From Streptomyces sp. GESEQ-35 (lineage in GTDB: Bacteria > Actinomycetota > Actinomycetes > Streptomycetales > Streptomycetaceae), in assembly GCF_017948485.1 (NCBI RefSeq), contig NZ_JAFFSX010000002.1:248001-312000 (forward strand): a stretch of 64,000 nucleotides of DNA. Reading direction: 5' to 3'. Each line of letters opens with the position of its first letter. Positions within the stretch are counted from its first letter, which is position 1. The translations under genes and the position numbers were made by a program. The notes below the pieces were generated by a model, which made no database searches, was not told the origin of the DNA, and saw only the letters and a list, made by a program, of their open reading frames with translations. Of the stretch, positions 1 to 9,920 are shown piece after piece.

Positions 1-1380
<1,380 letters not shown>

Positions 1381-1398
1381 CCCTCGTAGGCCCGGCGT

Positions 1399-2319
1399 TC
1401 AGCGCCGACGCACACGCAGGGCCAGGGCGGCGCCGCCGGTGAGCACCAGCACCGCCGCGGCGCCGCCCGCCAGCATCGGGGCCGAGGGGCCGGAGTCGTC
1501 GTCGGGGGTGGAGGCGAGCGGAGTGCTGTCGGGGGTCTGCGGGGCGGAGGCCGCCGGACTCGGCGGTGTGCTGGTCCGGGTGGGCGTCGGTGACGGGACT
1601 GTGCTCTTCTTGGCGGCCGATGCCGAAGGCGTCGCCGAAGCCGGCGTTTTCGGCGACGCCGCACCCCCGCCCTTCTCCGACGCCGGGAACACCACGTCCG
1701 AGCACGAGTAGTACGTGTCCGCCGTGCTGCTGTTCTGCCAGATCGTGTACAGCACATGCCGCCCCGTCCGGTCGGACGGCAGCTTCCCCGTGATCCGGTA
1801 CGCGCCGTCCGTCAGGGCCGGGTCCGTCACCTCGGCGAACGGCTGGGACGGCAGGTCGGACCAGGTGAGCGGCTGCGCCGGGTCGTAGCCCTGCTTCGTC
1901 AGGTAGAGCCGGAACGTGCCGGTGTGCGGGATCGTCGAGACGTACCGCATCGTCAGCGTGGCACCGGGTTTCAGGCTGGTCGACGGCCAGTCGGAGCGGG
2001 CGAGGTCGAGTCCCCGGTACGGGGACAGACCGCCGCTGCACAGCTGTCCGTCGGGGACCGTCTGCCGGTCCCGGCCGTTCACGTTCGCGATCCGCAGGTT
2101 GTCCCAGGCGGTGAAGGGCGCGCCGTTCGCGGCGACGGCCGCCTTGCACGCCGCCGAACCGGTTGCGTCGCCGGCCTCGGGGGAGCAGGCGAACACCCGG
2201 CTGACCGGGTCGGTGGGCGCACCGTGCGCCTGCGCCGGTCCCGCCGCCCAGAGCGGAAGCAGGAACGGGGCCACGGCTACGGCCCCCAGGGCTCTGCGGT
2301 ATGCGGTCATCCGGGACAT
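1399..2319 (-). CDS. AA10 lytic polysaccharide monooxygenase with C-terminal membrane anchor
   Basis: A 306-residue secreted copper enzyme that oxidatively cleaves chitin or cellulose. The signal peptide ends at AQA-HGAP, so His32 becomes the N-terminal residue of the mature protein and, with His132 (IPHTGTF), makes the histidine brace that binds copper. The catalytic domain runs to about residue 195 and ends with the family signature YYSCSDVVF. It is followed by a Pro/Ser/Thr linker of about 80 residues and a C-terminal hydrophobic helix (GGAAAVLVLTGGAALAL) with an RVRRR tail. That tail looks like a cell-wall or membrane anchor, but no LPXTG or LAXTG sortase motif is visible. No carbohydrate-binding module is present. 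Substrate preference cannot be read from the sequence. Confidence 0.9.
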   Translation of the reverse strand: MSRMTAYRRALGAVAVAPFLLPLWAAGPAQAHGAPTDPVSRVFACSPEAGDATGSAACKAAVAANGAPFTAWDNLRIANVNGRDRQTVPDGQLCSGGLSPYRGLDLARSDWPSTSLKPGATLTMRYVSTIPHTGTFRLYLTKQGYDPAQPLTWSDLPSQPFAEVTDPALTDGAYRITGKLPSDRTGRHVLYTIWQNSSTADTYYSCSDVVFPASEKGGGAASPKTPASATPSASAAKKSTVPSPTPTRTSTPPSPAASAPQTPDSTPLASTPDDDSGPSAPMLAGGAAAVLVLTGGAALALRVRRR

Positions 2320-2729
2320 CCGGAACGTCTCCTCGGCCGGGCACGGGAACGGTCTGCTGTGTCAGTACGGAAAACCGGCCCGGCGCGTTCACCCTGCGAC
2401 GGCCGGGGGCGAAACGGGCTGTAACCGGTCAACTGTCCGGTGTCTAGGGTGAGTTTCCGGCCGGATCGAGGGTTTCCCCTGTATCCGGATGGTCTTTTCT
2501 TTGCCTATCGTTCGACCACAGCTGACCCATAGGTAACCCCGAAACGGGTCGCTGCCCGCGCCTGGCCGGCCAACGCGTCGTCGAGCGACCCGCATGTCCT
2601 GCATGTCCTGGCGTCGCTCGGTCGGGGTTCGTCCCCACTGCTTTTCGGTTCACCCCCCGCCGCTTCGAGGACGAAGCGAATCGACCGCCGCTCCGCGCTG
2701 TCCGGAGTACGGCCACGAAAGGCAAGCCC
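2320..2729. promoter_or_regulatory. Divergent promoter region between LPMO and subtilisin genes
   Basis: This 410-base stretch holds no credible gene and must contain the promoters of both flanking secreted-enzyme genes. The clearest structure is a hairpin: CGAGCGAC at 2582-2589 and its inverse GTCGCTCG at 2613-2620. Its loop carries a tandem CATGTCCTG repeat (from about 2593 and 2602). It lies about 110 bases before the protease start, so it may sit in that gene's 5' leader. I do not see a good DasR-type operator near the LPMO start. Confidence 0.35.
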
Positions 2730-4535
2730 TTGCGCACTTCCCCCTCCCTCAGACGGAAGCTGATATCCGTCGCGGCGGTCTCCGCCGCACTCTTCACGGC
2801 CGCCACCGCGTCGGTCGCCGTCGCCCAGGAAACCCCCGTCCGGGAAGCCGCCGCCGTTCCGGCCGCGCAGACCGAGGCCGCCCCCGGCGCCGTCGCCGAA
2901 CGCCTCATCGTCGGCTACAAGTCCGGCGCCACCGAGGCCAAGTCGAACAAGGCCGCCGACGCCGACGCCGTGGCGAAGGGCAAGGGGGCCGGCGAAGACC
3001 TCGACTTCCAGCGCCGGCTCGGCACCGGCGCCGCCCTGGTCGACCTCGGCGCGGACCTCACCAGGACGGATGTCGCCGACATCGTCGCCGAGTACCAGGC
3101 CGACCCGCAGGTCGCCTATGTCGTACCGGACCGTCTGAACAAGCCTCTGGCCACGCCCAACGACACCGAGTACACCAAGCAGTGGGACCTGTTCGAGACC
3201 GCTGCGGGCATGAACGTACCGGGCGCCTGGGACGTCTCCACCGGCAGCGGGGTCACCGTCGCCGTCATCGACACCGGTTACGTCACCCACTCCGACGTCG
3301 GCGCCAACATCGTCGGGGGCTACGACTTCATCTCCGACGCGACCGTCGGCAACGACGGCAACGGCCGCGACAGCAACCCGGCCGACCCGGGCGACTGGAC
3401 CGCGGCCAACGAGTGCGCGTCCGGCGACCCCGCCTACCCCTCCTCCTGGCACGGCACCCACGTCGCGGGCACCATCGCAGCCGTCACCAACAACAGCAAG
3501 GGCGTCGCGGGCATCGCGTACGGCGCCAAGGTCTCCCCACTGCGGGTGCTCGGCAAGTGCGGCGGCTACGACTCCGACATCGTCGACGCCATCACCTGGG
3601 CGTCCGGCGGTACGGTCTCCGGTGTCCCGGCGAACACCAACGTCGCCAAGGTCATCAACATGAGCCTGGGCGGCGGCGGTGCCTGCTCCAGCGCGACCCA
3701 GAACGCCATCAACGGCGCCGTGAACCGTGGCACCGCGGTCGTCGTCGCGGCAGGCAACAGCAACGCCAACGCCGCCAACTACTCGCCGGCCAGCTGCAAC
3801 AACGTGATCAGCGTGGCTGCCGCCGACCGCCAGGGGAACCGCTCCTACTACTCCAACTTCGGCTCGGTCGTCGACATCGCCGCCCCGGGCGGCGAGACCA
3901 ACTCCGTGGCCTCCAACGGCATCCTGTCCACGCTGAACTCCGGCGCCCAGGGCCCGTCCACCGAAAGCTACGAGTACTACCAGGGCACCAGCATGGCCGC
4001 CCCGCACATCGCGGGCCTGGCCGCGCTGATGAAGTCGGCCGGCGCGTCACTGACCCCGGCCCAGATCGAGTCCGCGATCAAGACCAACTCGCGTACTCTT
4101 CCCGGTACTTGCTCTGGTGGCTGCGGTGCCGGCCTCGCGGACGCGGCCAAGACGGTGCAGGCGGTGAGCGGCTCCGGCGGCTCCTCGGGGGGCACCACCT
4201 TCTCCAGCGGCACGGCCGTCTCCGTCCCGGACAACGGCTCGGCGATCGAGTCGTCGATCGCGGTCAGCGGTCGCAGCGGCAACGCCCCCTCGGCCCTCCA
4301 GGTCGGTGTGGACATCACCCACACCTACCGCGGTGACCTGGTCATCGATCTGGTCGCGCCGGACGGTTCGACCTACCGTCTGAAGTCGGCCGGCTCGGAC
4401 TCCGCCGACAACGTCATCGCCACCTACACGGTGAACGCGTCGACCGAGACCGCGAACGGCACCTGGAAGCTGCGCGTCCAGGACACGGCGGCGCAGGACA
4501 CGGGCACGCTCAACAGCTGGAAGCTGACCTTCTGA
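2730..4535 (+). CDS. Secreted S8 subtilisin-family serine protease with P-domain
   Basis: A 601-residue extracellular protease. Residues 1-32 form a signal peptide, about 55-140 an I9-type propeptide, and about 145-480 the catalytic domain. The triad is Asp181 (VAVIDTGY), His241 (WHGTHVAGT) and Ser421 (GTSMAAPH), with Asn343 in AAGNSN as the oxyanion-hole residue. A Gly/Ser linker leads to a C-terminal proprotein-convertase P-domain (about 490-601), whose ITHTYRGDLVIDL segment is typical. Translation starts at TTG, 7-12 bases after GAAAGG; no ATG fits. It would be a plausible target for the subtilisin inhibitor encoded near 23 kb, though nothing in the sequence links the two directly. Confidence 0.92.
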   Translation: MRTSPSLRRKLISVAAVSAALFTAATASVAVAQETPVREAAAVPAAQTEAAPGAVAERLIVGYKSGATEAKSNKAADADAVAKGKGAGEDLDFQRRLGTGAALVDLGADLTRTDVADIVAEYQADPQVAYVVPDRLNKPLATPNDTEYTKQWDLFETAAGMNVPGAWDVSTGSGVTVAVIDTGYVTHSDVGANIVGGYDFISDATVGNDGNGRDSNPADPGDWTAANECASGDPAYPSSWHGTHVAGTIAAVTNNSKGVAGIAYGAKVSPLRVLGKCGGYDSDIVDAITWASGGTVSGVPANTNVAKVINMSLGGGGACSSATQNAINGAVNRGTAVVVAAGNSNANAANYSPASCNNVISVAAADRQGNRSYYSNFGSVVDIAAPGGETNSVASNGILSTLNSGAQGPSTESYEYYQGTSMAAPHIAGLAALMKSAGASLTPAQIESAIKTNSRTLPGTCSGGCGAGLADAAKTVQAVSGSGGSSGGTTFSSGTAVSVPDNGSAIESSIAVSGRSGNAPSALQVGVDITHTYRGDLVIDLVAPDGSTYRLKSAGSDSADNVIATYTVNASTETANGTWKLRVQDTAAQDTGTLNSWKLTF

Positions 4536-4566
4536 GCGGACGGTCATGAACTAGCGGACTGCCAGA

Positions 4567-4616
4567 GACGGGCGGGCCGGCCGGTGCGGATGGGCACTGG
4601 CCGGCCCGTCATTTTT
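4567..4616 (+). terminator. Rho-independent terminator after the subtilisin gene
   Basis: A long GC-rich hairpin begins 31 bases after the stop codon. The left arm at 4567-4587 pairs with the right arm at 4593-4610 with a small bulge, and is followed directly by ATTTTT. This is one of the few terminators in the window with a classical T-run. Confidence 0.8.
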
Positions 4617-4788
4617 CGCCGTCACTCGATACCGTCCACCCCGTTTTTTGGCCATCCCTTCACGCACACCACACGATGCGAAGAGTATGAATCTGCAAGT
4701 CGCGGGAATGGAGTGAAAGTCGGCGGTCGGTCATCAGTCCATCGGAGCCGCTGTACGGTGAGTTATCGTCTACGGGGAGTAAGAACAA

Positions 4789-4809
4789 ACGGCATGAGCC
4801 GTCTTTTTT
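4789..4809 (+). terminator. Short hairpin plus T-run directly before the regulator's ribosome binding site
   Basis: ACGGC (4789-4793), loop ATGA and GCCGT (4798-4802) form a 5-bp stem followed by CTTTTTT. It ends only two bases before the AGGAG ribosome binding site (4812-4816) of the TetR-type gene. The subtilisin gene is already terminated upstream, so this may be an attenuator or an operator-like palindrome for autoregulation. A possible alternative start codon (ATG at 4794) lies in its loop. Confidence 0.4.
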
Positions 4810-4823
4810 ACAGGAGCCCCACG

Positions 4824-5471
4824 ATGGCCAGGCAGTTACGCGCCGAACAGACCCGCGCGGCGATCATCGCCGCGGCCGCCGACCTGTTCGACCGTCAGGG
4901 CTACGAGTCGACCAGCCTGAGCGACATCGTCGAGCACGCCCAAGTCACCAAGGGTGCCCTGTACTTCCACTTCGCGGCCAAGGAAGACCTGGCCCACGCC
5001 ATCATGGAGATCCAGTCCGCGGTGGCCCGCCGGCTGGCGGAGGAGATGGACAGCCGAGGCTACACCTCCCTCGAAGCGCTGATCCGCACCACGTTCGGTA
5101 TCGCCCGCCTGTCCGTGGAGGGCCCGGTCCACCGGGCCGGCCTCCGGCTCGCCACCGGCGGGGTCGTCATACGGCCGCCGCTGCGGCACCCCTTCACCGA
5201 GTGGCTGGAGATCATCTCCCGCAAACTCGTCGCCGCGGTCAGGGAATCCGACATCCACCAGGACATCGACGTCGACGCCGTCGCCCACTCCCTGGTCTCC
5301 TTCTTCATCGGCACCCGGGTCGTGGGGCGCTCCCTCGACCCCCTTGCCCGGCAGCCCCGCAGGATGGCCGAGATGTGGCACGTCCTGATCCGCGGCCTGG
5401 TGCCGGTTCCCCGGCGCGCCCGCTATCTGAGCCTCGCCACCCGACTGGAGCGGGAGATCGGCGCAGGTTGA
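4824..5471 (+). CDS. TetR-family regulator of the ArpA/ScbR (gamma-butyrolactone receptor) type
   Basis: A 215-residue DNA-binding regulator. The N-terminal helix-turn-helix reads RAAIIAAAADLFDRQGYEST then SLSDIVEHAQVTKGALYFHF, and KEDLAHAIMEIQ follows, the pattern of gamma-butyrolactone receptor homologues. Known members repress antibiotic or differentiation genes until a butenolide or butyrolactone binds the C-terminal pocket. AGGAG sits 7 bases before the ATG. Codon 5 is TTA (4836-4838), the rare leucine codon read by the bldA tRNA, so translation is probably developmentally gated. No autoinducer synthase gene is present here, so it could be an orphan receptor. An alternative in-frame ATG at 4794 would add ten residues. 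Confidence 0.88.
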   Translation: MARQLRAEQTRAAIIAAAADLFDRQGYESTSLSDIVEHAQVTKGALYFHFAAKEDLAHAIMEIQSAVARRLAEEMDSRGYTSLEALIRTTFGIARLSVEGPVHRAGLRLATGGVVIRPPLRHPFTEWLEIISRKLVAAVRESDIHQDIDVDAVAHSLVSFFIGTRVVGRSLDPLARQPRRMAEMWHVLIRGLVPVPRRARYLSLATRLEREIGAG

Positions 5472-5493
5472 TCCGCGCGATACGGTGACGCGC

Positions 5494-6672
5494 ATGCCCC
5501 TCGCCCCGTCCGCGCCCGTGATCTTCGGCAACGAACCCGGCTCGTTCCCGCACAGCGTCCTCGCCGAGCGCCACCCCGCGATCGTGGCGCAGGTCCGGGA
5601 GGCCTTTCCGTACGGACCCGAGCGGCGGCGGGCGCTCGACGCGCTCCTCGACAGCTGCACCAAGGGCGTACTCGAACCGCTCCCGGCCGACGCGCCCGAC
5701 CGGGACCGCTGGGCGGCCTGGGGCGCGGCCGAGTACACCGGCCGGTCCTGGTTCGACATCCCCTGGCTGTGGTCCGAGAGCTACTTCTACCGCCGGCTCC
5801 TCGACGCGGTCGGTTACTTCGGCCCCGGCACCTGGCAGGGCATCGACCCCTTCCGCCCCTCCAAACTCGCCGAACTCGACGCCCCGGAGACGGACCAGGA
5901 ACTCGCCGCACTCGACGACCTGGAGGGGAAAGAGGCCGGCCTGCGGGCGCGCGCCCTGCTGCACGGCTCCCTGTGGGGCAACCGCGCGGACCTCGGCTTC
6001 CGGCTGTCCGCCGTGGACGCGGGGACACCCGCCGCAACGCCCGCCCTGGTCGCCGACGACAGCGAGACCCTCTTCTCGCTCCTCCCGCCCTCCGGCACCG
6101 GCACCCTCTGCCTCGTCGCCGACAACGCGGGCCGCGAACTCATCCCCGACCTGCTCCTCATCGCCCACCTCCTCGCGCACGGGCACATCGAGCGGGCGGT
6201 GCTGCACATCAAGCCGTACCCGTACTACGTCTCCGACGCCACGACCAGCGACGTCCTCGACGCGCTGCGCCGGATCGCCGCCGCACCGGGCGCGGCCGCG
6301 AGGTACGGCCGCGAGCTGTGGGCGGCGATGACCGACGGACGCCTGGCGGTACGGGCCCACCCTTTCTCCTGCGCCCCGCTGCCGTACGCGGACATGCCCG
6401 ACGACCTCCGTGCGGAGTTCGCCTCGGCCACGCTGACCGTGGTGAAGGGCGATCTCAACTACCGGCGTCTGGTGGGCGACCGGAGGTGGCCGCCGACCAC
6501 ACCGTTCGCCGAGGTCACCGCGTACTTCCCCGGCCCGGTCGCCGCGCTGCGCACGCTGAAGTCCGATGTGATCACCGGCCTCAACGCCGCCACGGAGGCC
6601 GCACTGGTCGCCGCGGAAGGACAGCGCTGGCGGACCGGCGGCACCCATGCGCTGATCCAGGTCCGCGGCTGA
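5494..6672 (+). CDS. DUF89 / ARMT1-type damage-control phosphatase
   Basis: A 392-residue cytoplasmic protein of the DUF89 family, metal-dependent phosphatases thought to hydrolyse damaged or excess phosphometabolites. The diagnostic segment LVADNAGRELIPDL supplies the metal-binding Asp-Asn pair, and further conserved patches (VLHIKPYPYYVSD, TVVKGDLNYRRLVGDRRW) match the ARMT1-like branch. The ATG at 5494 is chosen because GGTGA lies five bases upstream; GTG at 5485 is also possible. It follows the TetR gene by 22 bases and may be co-transcribed with it. Its stop abuts the stop of the convergent P450 gene (6672/6673). Substrate unknown. Confidence 0.82.
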   Translation: MPLAPSAPVIFGNEPGSFPHSVLAERHPAIVAQVREAFPYGPERRRALDALLDSCTKGVLEPLPADAPDRDRWAAWGAAEYTGRSWFDIPWLWSESYFYRRLLDAVGYFGPGTWQGIDPFRPSKLAELDAPETDQELAALDDLEGKEAGLRARALLHGSLWGNRADLGFRLSAVDAGTPAATPALVADDSETLFSLLPPSGTGTLCLVADNAGRELIPDLLLIAHLLAHGHIERAVLHIKPYPYYVSDATTSDVLDALRRIAAAPGAAARYGRELWAAMTDGRLAVRAHPFSCAPLPYADMPDDLRAEFASATLTVVKGDLNYRRLVGDRRWPPTTPFAEVTAYFPGPVAALRTLKSDVITGLNAATEAALVAAEGQRWRTGGTHALIQVRG

Positions 6673-7935
6673 TCAAGCCACCCGCACGGGCAGCGACTTG
6701 AGCCCGTTGATGAAGTTCGACACCAGCCGCTCCGGCCGCCCCGCGAGCCGCGGACCGGGCAGCGTCCGCAGCGCCTCCCCGTACAGCACCCGCAACTGAA
6801 GCCGGGCGAAGTGCGCACCCAGGCAGACATGCGGTCCGTCCCCGAAGGACACATGCGGGTTCGGCGAGCGGGACAGGTCCAGCCGTTCCGGATGGGCGAA
6901 GACCCGCTCGTCGCGGTTGGCGGCGGCATGGAAGACAACCACCTTCTCGCCCCTGCGGATACTCTGCCCCGCCAGCTCGGTGTCCTGCGCGGCGGTACGG
7001 CGGAAGGTCAGGACGGGCGGATGCCAGCGCAGCAACTCGTCGACGGCGGAGGTGAGTTCGGCCTTCTTCGTGAGCAGCAGCCGGTACGCCCGAGGGTGCT
7101 CGGCCAGTGCCAGCAGTCCGCCGGGCGCGGCGCTGCGGACGGTGTCGTTGCCCGCGACCGTGAGCAGGAAGAAGAACATCTCCAGCTCGGCGTCGGCGAG
7201 TTCGGGGTCATGGGCGAGGATGGTCATGACGTCGTCGGCCGGGTACCGCCGTTTGTAGGCGGCGAGTTGCCGGGCGTACGCGAACATGTCCTTCAGCATG
7301 GCGGGCGACCGGGGATTGACCGGCTTGCCGTCCGTGTCCAGCACCGGCGTTCCGGCCTCGTCCGGGTCCTGGTAGCCGATGACCCGCCGGGTCCAGTGCA
7401 GCAGCAGCCCGCGGTCCCGTTCGGGGACGCCGAGCAGATCGGCGAGGTTGAGCAGGGCGTAGTCGTCGGTGACGGCGGTGACGAGGTCGACGGTGCCGTC
7501 CGCCGCGCGGGCCGTCTCCAGGGCCCGCGCGAAAAGCGTCCGGGCCCGCTCCCGCGCGAGGGCCGTGAAGTGTTCGATCCGCCCGGGAGTGAAGGCCCGG
7601 CTCACCAGACGCCGCAACCGGCCGTGCTGCGGCGGGTCCTGATTGAGCATCATGCGCCGGATGAACGGCAGGTCGTCCGGGTCGGGATCCCGGATCTGCG
7701 TGGCGCCGAGGCGGGAGGAGTACGTCGTCGAGTCCCGGAGCACCCGCACGACGTCCGCATGCCGGGTCACCGCCCAGAACCCGGGACCGGCCGGCCAGCC
7801 CAGCACCTCGGGTTCCTCCTGCCGGGCCACGGGGTGGTGGTCGCGCAGGACGCGGTAGGCGGCGTACGGCACTCCGGCGGCGTACCGGCGTGGATCGAAG
7901 ACGTCGGGGACGGGCGGTGCCTCGTGCACCGTCAC
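6673..7935 (-). CDS. Cytochrome P450, CYP125/CYP124-like
   Basis: A complete 420-residue soluble bacterial P450. The I-helix oxygen-activation motif AGNDT is at 261-265, the K-helix ExxR at Glu300-Arg303, and the heme loop FGDGPHVCLG has the thiolate ligand Cys371. The segment MMLNQDPPQHGRLRRLVSRA and the C-terminal SNFINGLKSLPVRV resemble actinobacterial CYP124/125/142 enzymes, which hydroxylate sterol side chains or branched lipids; this suggests a lipid- or terpene-like substrate but does not prove it. The start is GTG. No ferredoxin gene is adjacent, so electrons must come from elsewhere. Confidence 0.9.
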   Translation of the reverse strand: MTVHEAPPVPDVFDPRRYAAGVPYAAYRVLRDHHPVARQEEPEVLGWPAGPGFWAVTRHADVVRVLRDSTTYSSRLGATQIRDPDPDDLPFIRRMMLNQDPPQHGRLRRLVSRAFTPGRIEHFTALARERARTLFARALETARAADGTVDLVTAVTDDYALLNLADLLGVPERDRGLLLHWTRRVIGYQDPDEAGTPVLDTDGKPVNPRSPAMLKDMFAYARQLAAYKRRYPADDVMTILAHDPELADAELEMFFFLLTVAGNDTVRSAAPGGLLALAEHPRAYRLLLTKKAELTSAVDELLRWHPPVLTFRRTAAQDTELAGQSIRRGEKVVVFHAAANRDERVFAHPERLDLSRSPNPHVSFGDGPHVCLGAHFARLQLRVLYGEALRTLPGPRLAGRPERLVSNFINGLKSLPVRVA

Positions 7936-7982
7936 GCCGGCTCCGCGGCCCGCGCAGCGGTGAATGTTTCGTGGCCGAGGGG

Positions 7983-8030
7983 GAGCACGCGGGAGGTCAT
8001 GCGACTACCGTCACCCGGGGGAGAGTGCTC
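7983..8030 (+). promoter_or_regulatory. Possible structured leader before the ABC substrate-binding gene
   Basis: GAGCAC (7983-7988) pairs with GTGCTC (8025-8030) and encloses an inner CGGG/CCCG stem. The element ends 88 bases before the ATG of the binding-protein gene and could be an RNA leader. It matches no riboswitch consensus I can recall; the TPP core motifs are absent. Confidence 0.25.
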
Positions 8031-8118
8031 GGCAAGGGGCGCGCAATCTCTTCACCCCGGCGCGGAATGGCGCATGAGCATGTGGTGATCATGACAGATC
8101 CTTGATACCCATGCGCGC

Positions 8119-9090
8119 ATGACGTCACGCCACTTATGTGCGGGACCGCGCAAGCTCGCGGCGACCCTGGCCGCCCTGACCCTCGCCCTCACGGCCTGCG
8201 GCGACGACGGGGACTCCGGATCCTCGTCCGGCGGCGGGAAGACCGTCACCGTGGCCGCCCTGCCGCTGATCGACTGCGCCGCGCTCTACATCGCCCGGGA
8301 CCGCGGGCTCTTCGAGAAGGAAGGCCTGGACGTCCGGATCCAGCAGATCCAGCAGAGCCTCCAGGCGCTGCCCGCGCTGGCGAAGGGGCAGGTCGACATG
8401 GTCGCGAGCGCGAACTACGTCACCTACTTCCAGGCCCATGAGCAGGGCACCCTCGACATCCGTATCGTCGCCGAATCGATCCGGGCCGCGCCGCACATGA
8501 TGGACGTACTGGTGCCGAAGGACTCGGACATCAGGACCGCCGCCGACCTCGAGGGCCGCAAGCTCGCCGTCAACGTGCTCAACAACGTCCAGTCACTCAC
8601 CCTCAACGAGATCCTGGAGAAGGAGGGCGTCGGCAAACCCGTCTACCGGCAGGTGGCCTTCCCGCAGATGGGCGCCGCCCTGGAGAAGGGGCAGGTCGAC
8701 GCGGTTCACGCGGTCGAGCCCTTCGACAGCGTCATCCAGGACGAGTTGCAGGCCAGGGTCGTGGTCGACGGCGCGGCCGCGCCCGTCGAGGACATCCCGC
8801 TCAGCGGGTACATCACCACGAGCCAGTACGTGGGCGAGAACGAGGAGACCCTCGCCGCCTTCCAGCGGGCCCTCAAGGCCGCCGCGGAGATCGCCGCCAA
8901 GGACCCCTCGGCGGTGCGCGAGACCGTGCCGACGTACACCAAGGTGACCGATGCCCAGGCGGAGCAGATCGGACTGCCGACCTTCCCGCCCACCGTGGAC
9001 GCCGAGGAGATCTCCCGGCTCACCGACCTGATGACAAAACAGGGGCTGCTGAAGAAACCGATCGACCCGGCGACCCTCGTGGTGAAGTGA
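8119..9090 (+). CDS. ABC importer substrate-binding lipoprotein, NMT1/TauT type
   Basis: A 323-residue lipoprotein: hydrophobic signal, then lipobox LTAC and a Gly/Ser linker. The mature part has the NMT1/SsuA-like fold (LIDCAALYIARDRGLFEKEG near the N-terminus, GRKLAVNVLNNVQS in the middle). Such proteins bind sulfonates, nitrate, pyrimidines or similar small molecules; the ligand is not evident. Codon 6 is TTA (8134-8136), so synthesis may need the bldA tRNA. The ATG lacks a good Shine-Dalgarno sequence. It overlaps the following permease by four bases (GTGA), making it the first gene of a five-gene operon running to 12167. Confidence 0.85.
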   Translation: MTSRHLCAGPRKLAATLAALTLALTACGDDGDSGSSSGGGKTVTVAALPLIDCAALYIARDRGLFEKEGLDVRIQQIQQSLQALPALAKGQVDMVASANYVTYFQAHEQGTLDIRIVAESIRAAPHMMDVLVPKDSDIRTAADLEGRKLAVNVLNNVQSLTLNEILEKEGVGKPVYRQVAFPQMGAALEKGQVDAVHAVEPFDSVIQDELQARVVVDGAAAPVEDIPLSGYITTSQYVGENEETLAAFQRALKAAAEIAAKDPSAVRETVPTYTKVTDAQAEQIGLPTFPPTVDAEEISRLTDLMTKQGLLKKPIDPATLVVK

Positions 9091-9887
9091 AACGGCGTCA
9101 GGAACTCGGGCTCGGTGTGCTCGGCGTGCTCCTTGCCTTCGGGGTGTGCGAGGCGGTGAGCCGGGCCGGGATCGTGCGCCGCAGCTATCTGCCGCCCGCC
9201 TCCGAAGTCCTCTCCAGAGCCTTCGAGCTGGCGGGCGACAGCGTCTTCCTGGACGGCATCGGGGCCACCCTGCGCGCCTGGGTGCTGGGGCTCGGCCTCG
9301 CCTGCGCGATCGCCGTCCCGCTCGGTCTGCTGCTGGGCAGCGTGCCCCTCGTCGACGCCGCCGTACGCGCGATCGTCGAGTTCCTGCGCCCGCTGCCGTC
9401 CGTCGCGCTGATCCCGCTCGTCTCGCTGCTGCTCGGCTCCGGCACCGAGACCAAGGTCGCGCTCATCACGTACGCCTGTGTGTGGCCGATCCTCTTCAAC
9501 ACCATCTACGGCCTCGGCGAGACCGACCCTCTCGCCAAGGACACCCTGCGCGCCTTCGGCTTCGGGCGGCTCGCGGTCCTGCTGCGCGTCGAACTCCCGG
9601 GCACGGCCCCCTTCATCGCCGCCGGCATCCGCATCTCGGCCGCCGTCGCGCTCATCCTGGCCGTCGCCACCGAGATCCTCGCGGGCTTCGGCGAGGGCCT
9701 CGGCATCTTCATCGCCCAGGCGAGCCTGTCGACGGACGGTACCCGGGACGTACTCGCCGGCGTGGTGTGGGCGGGCGCGCTGGGCCTCGTCATCAACGGC
9801 GTCCTGGTGTGGGGCGAACGCCGACTGTTCCCGTGGACGCCGGAGCAGCGGGAGCGGGCGGCGGCCTATGGCGGGAGGGGCGCGTGA
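9087..9887 (+). CDS. ABC importer permease (first of two), NitT/TauT family
   Basis: A 266-residue integral membrane protein with about six hydrophobic helices. The cytoplasmic coupling segment, around LRAFGFGRLAVLLRVELPGT followed by APFIAAGIRIS, is the family EAA-loop equivalent that contacts the ATPase. The GTG start overlaps the lipoprotein stop codon, indicating translational coupling. A second, distinct permease follows after a repeat-filled gap, so the transporter is probably a heterodimer; most importers of this family use one permease gene. Confidence 0.87.
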   Translation: MKRRQELGLGVLGVLLAFGVCEAVSRAGIVRRSYLPPASEVLSRAFELAGDSVFLDGIGATLRAWVLGLGLACAIAVPLGLLLGSVPLVDAAVRAIVEFLRPLPSVALIPLVSLLLGSGTETKVALITYACVWPILFNTIYGLGETDPLAKDTLRAFGFGRLAVLLRVELPGTAPFIAAGIRISAAVALILAVATEILAGFGEGLGIFIAQASLSTDGTRDVLAGVVWAGALGLVINGVLVWGERRLFPWTPEQRERAAAYGGRGA

Positions 9888-9920
9888 GGGCGGCGGCACT
9901 TGCCCCCGTGTCCGTGGGCT

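Noticed and set aside
7936..8118. Possible TPP or cobalamin riboswitch ahead of the NMT1-like binding protein
   Set aside because: The conserved core sequences of these riboswitches are not present; only generic stems are seen.
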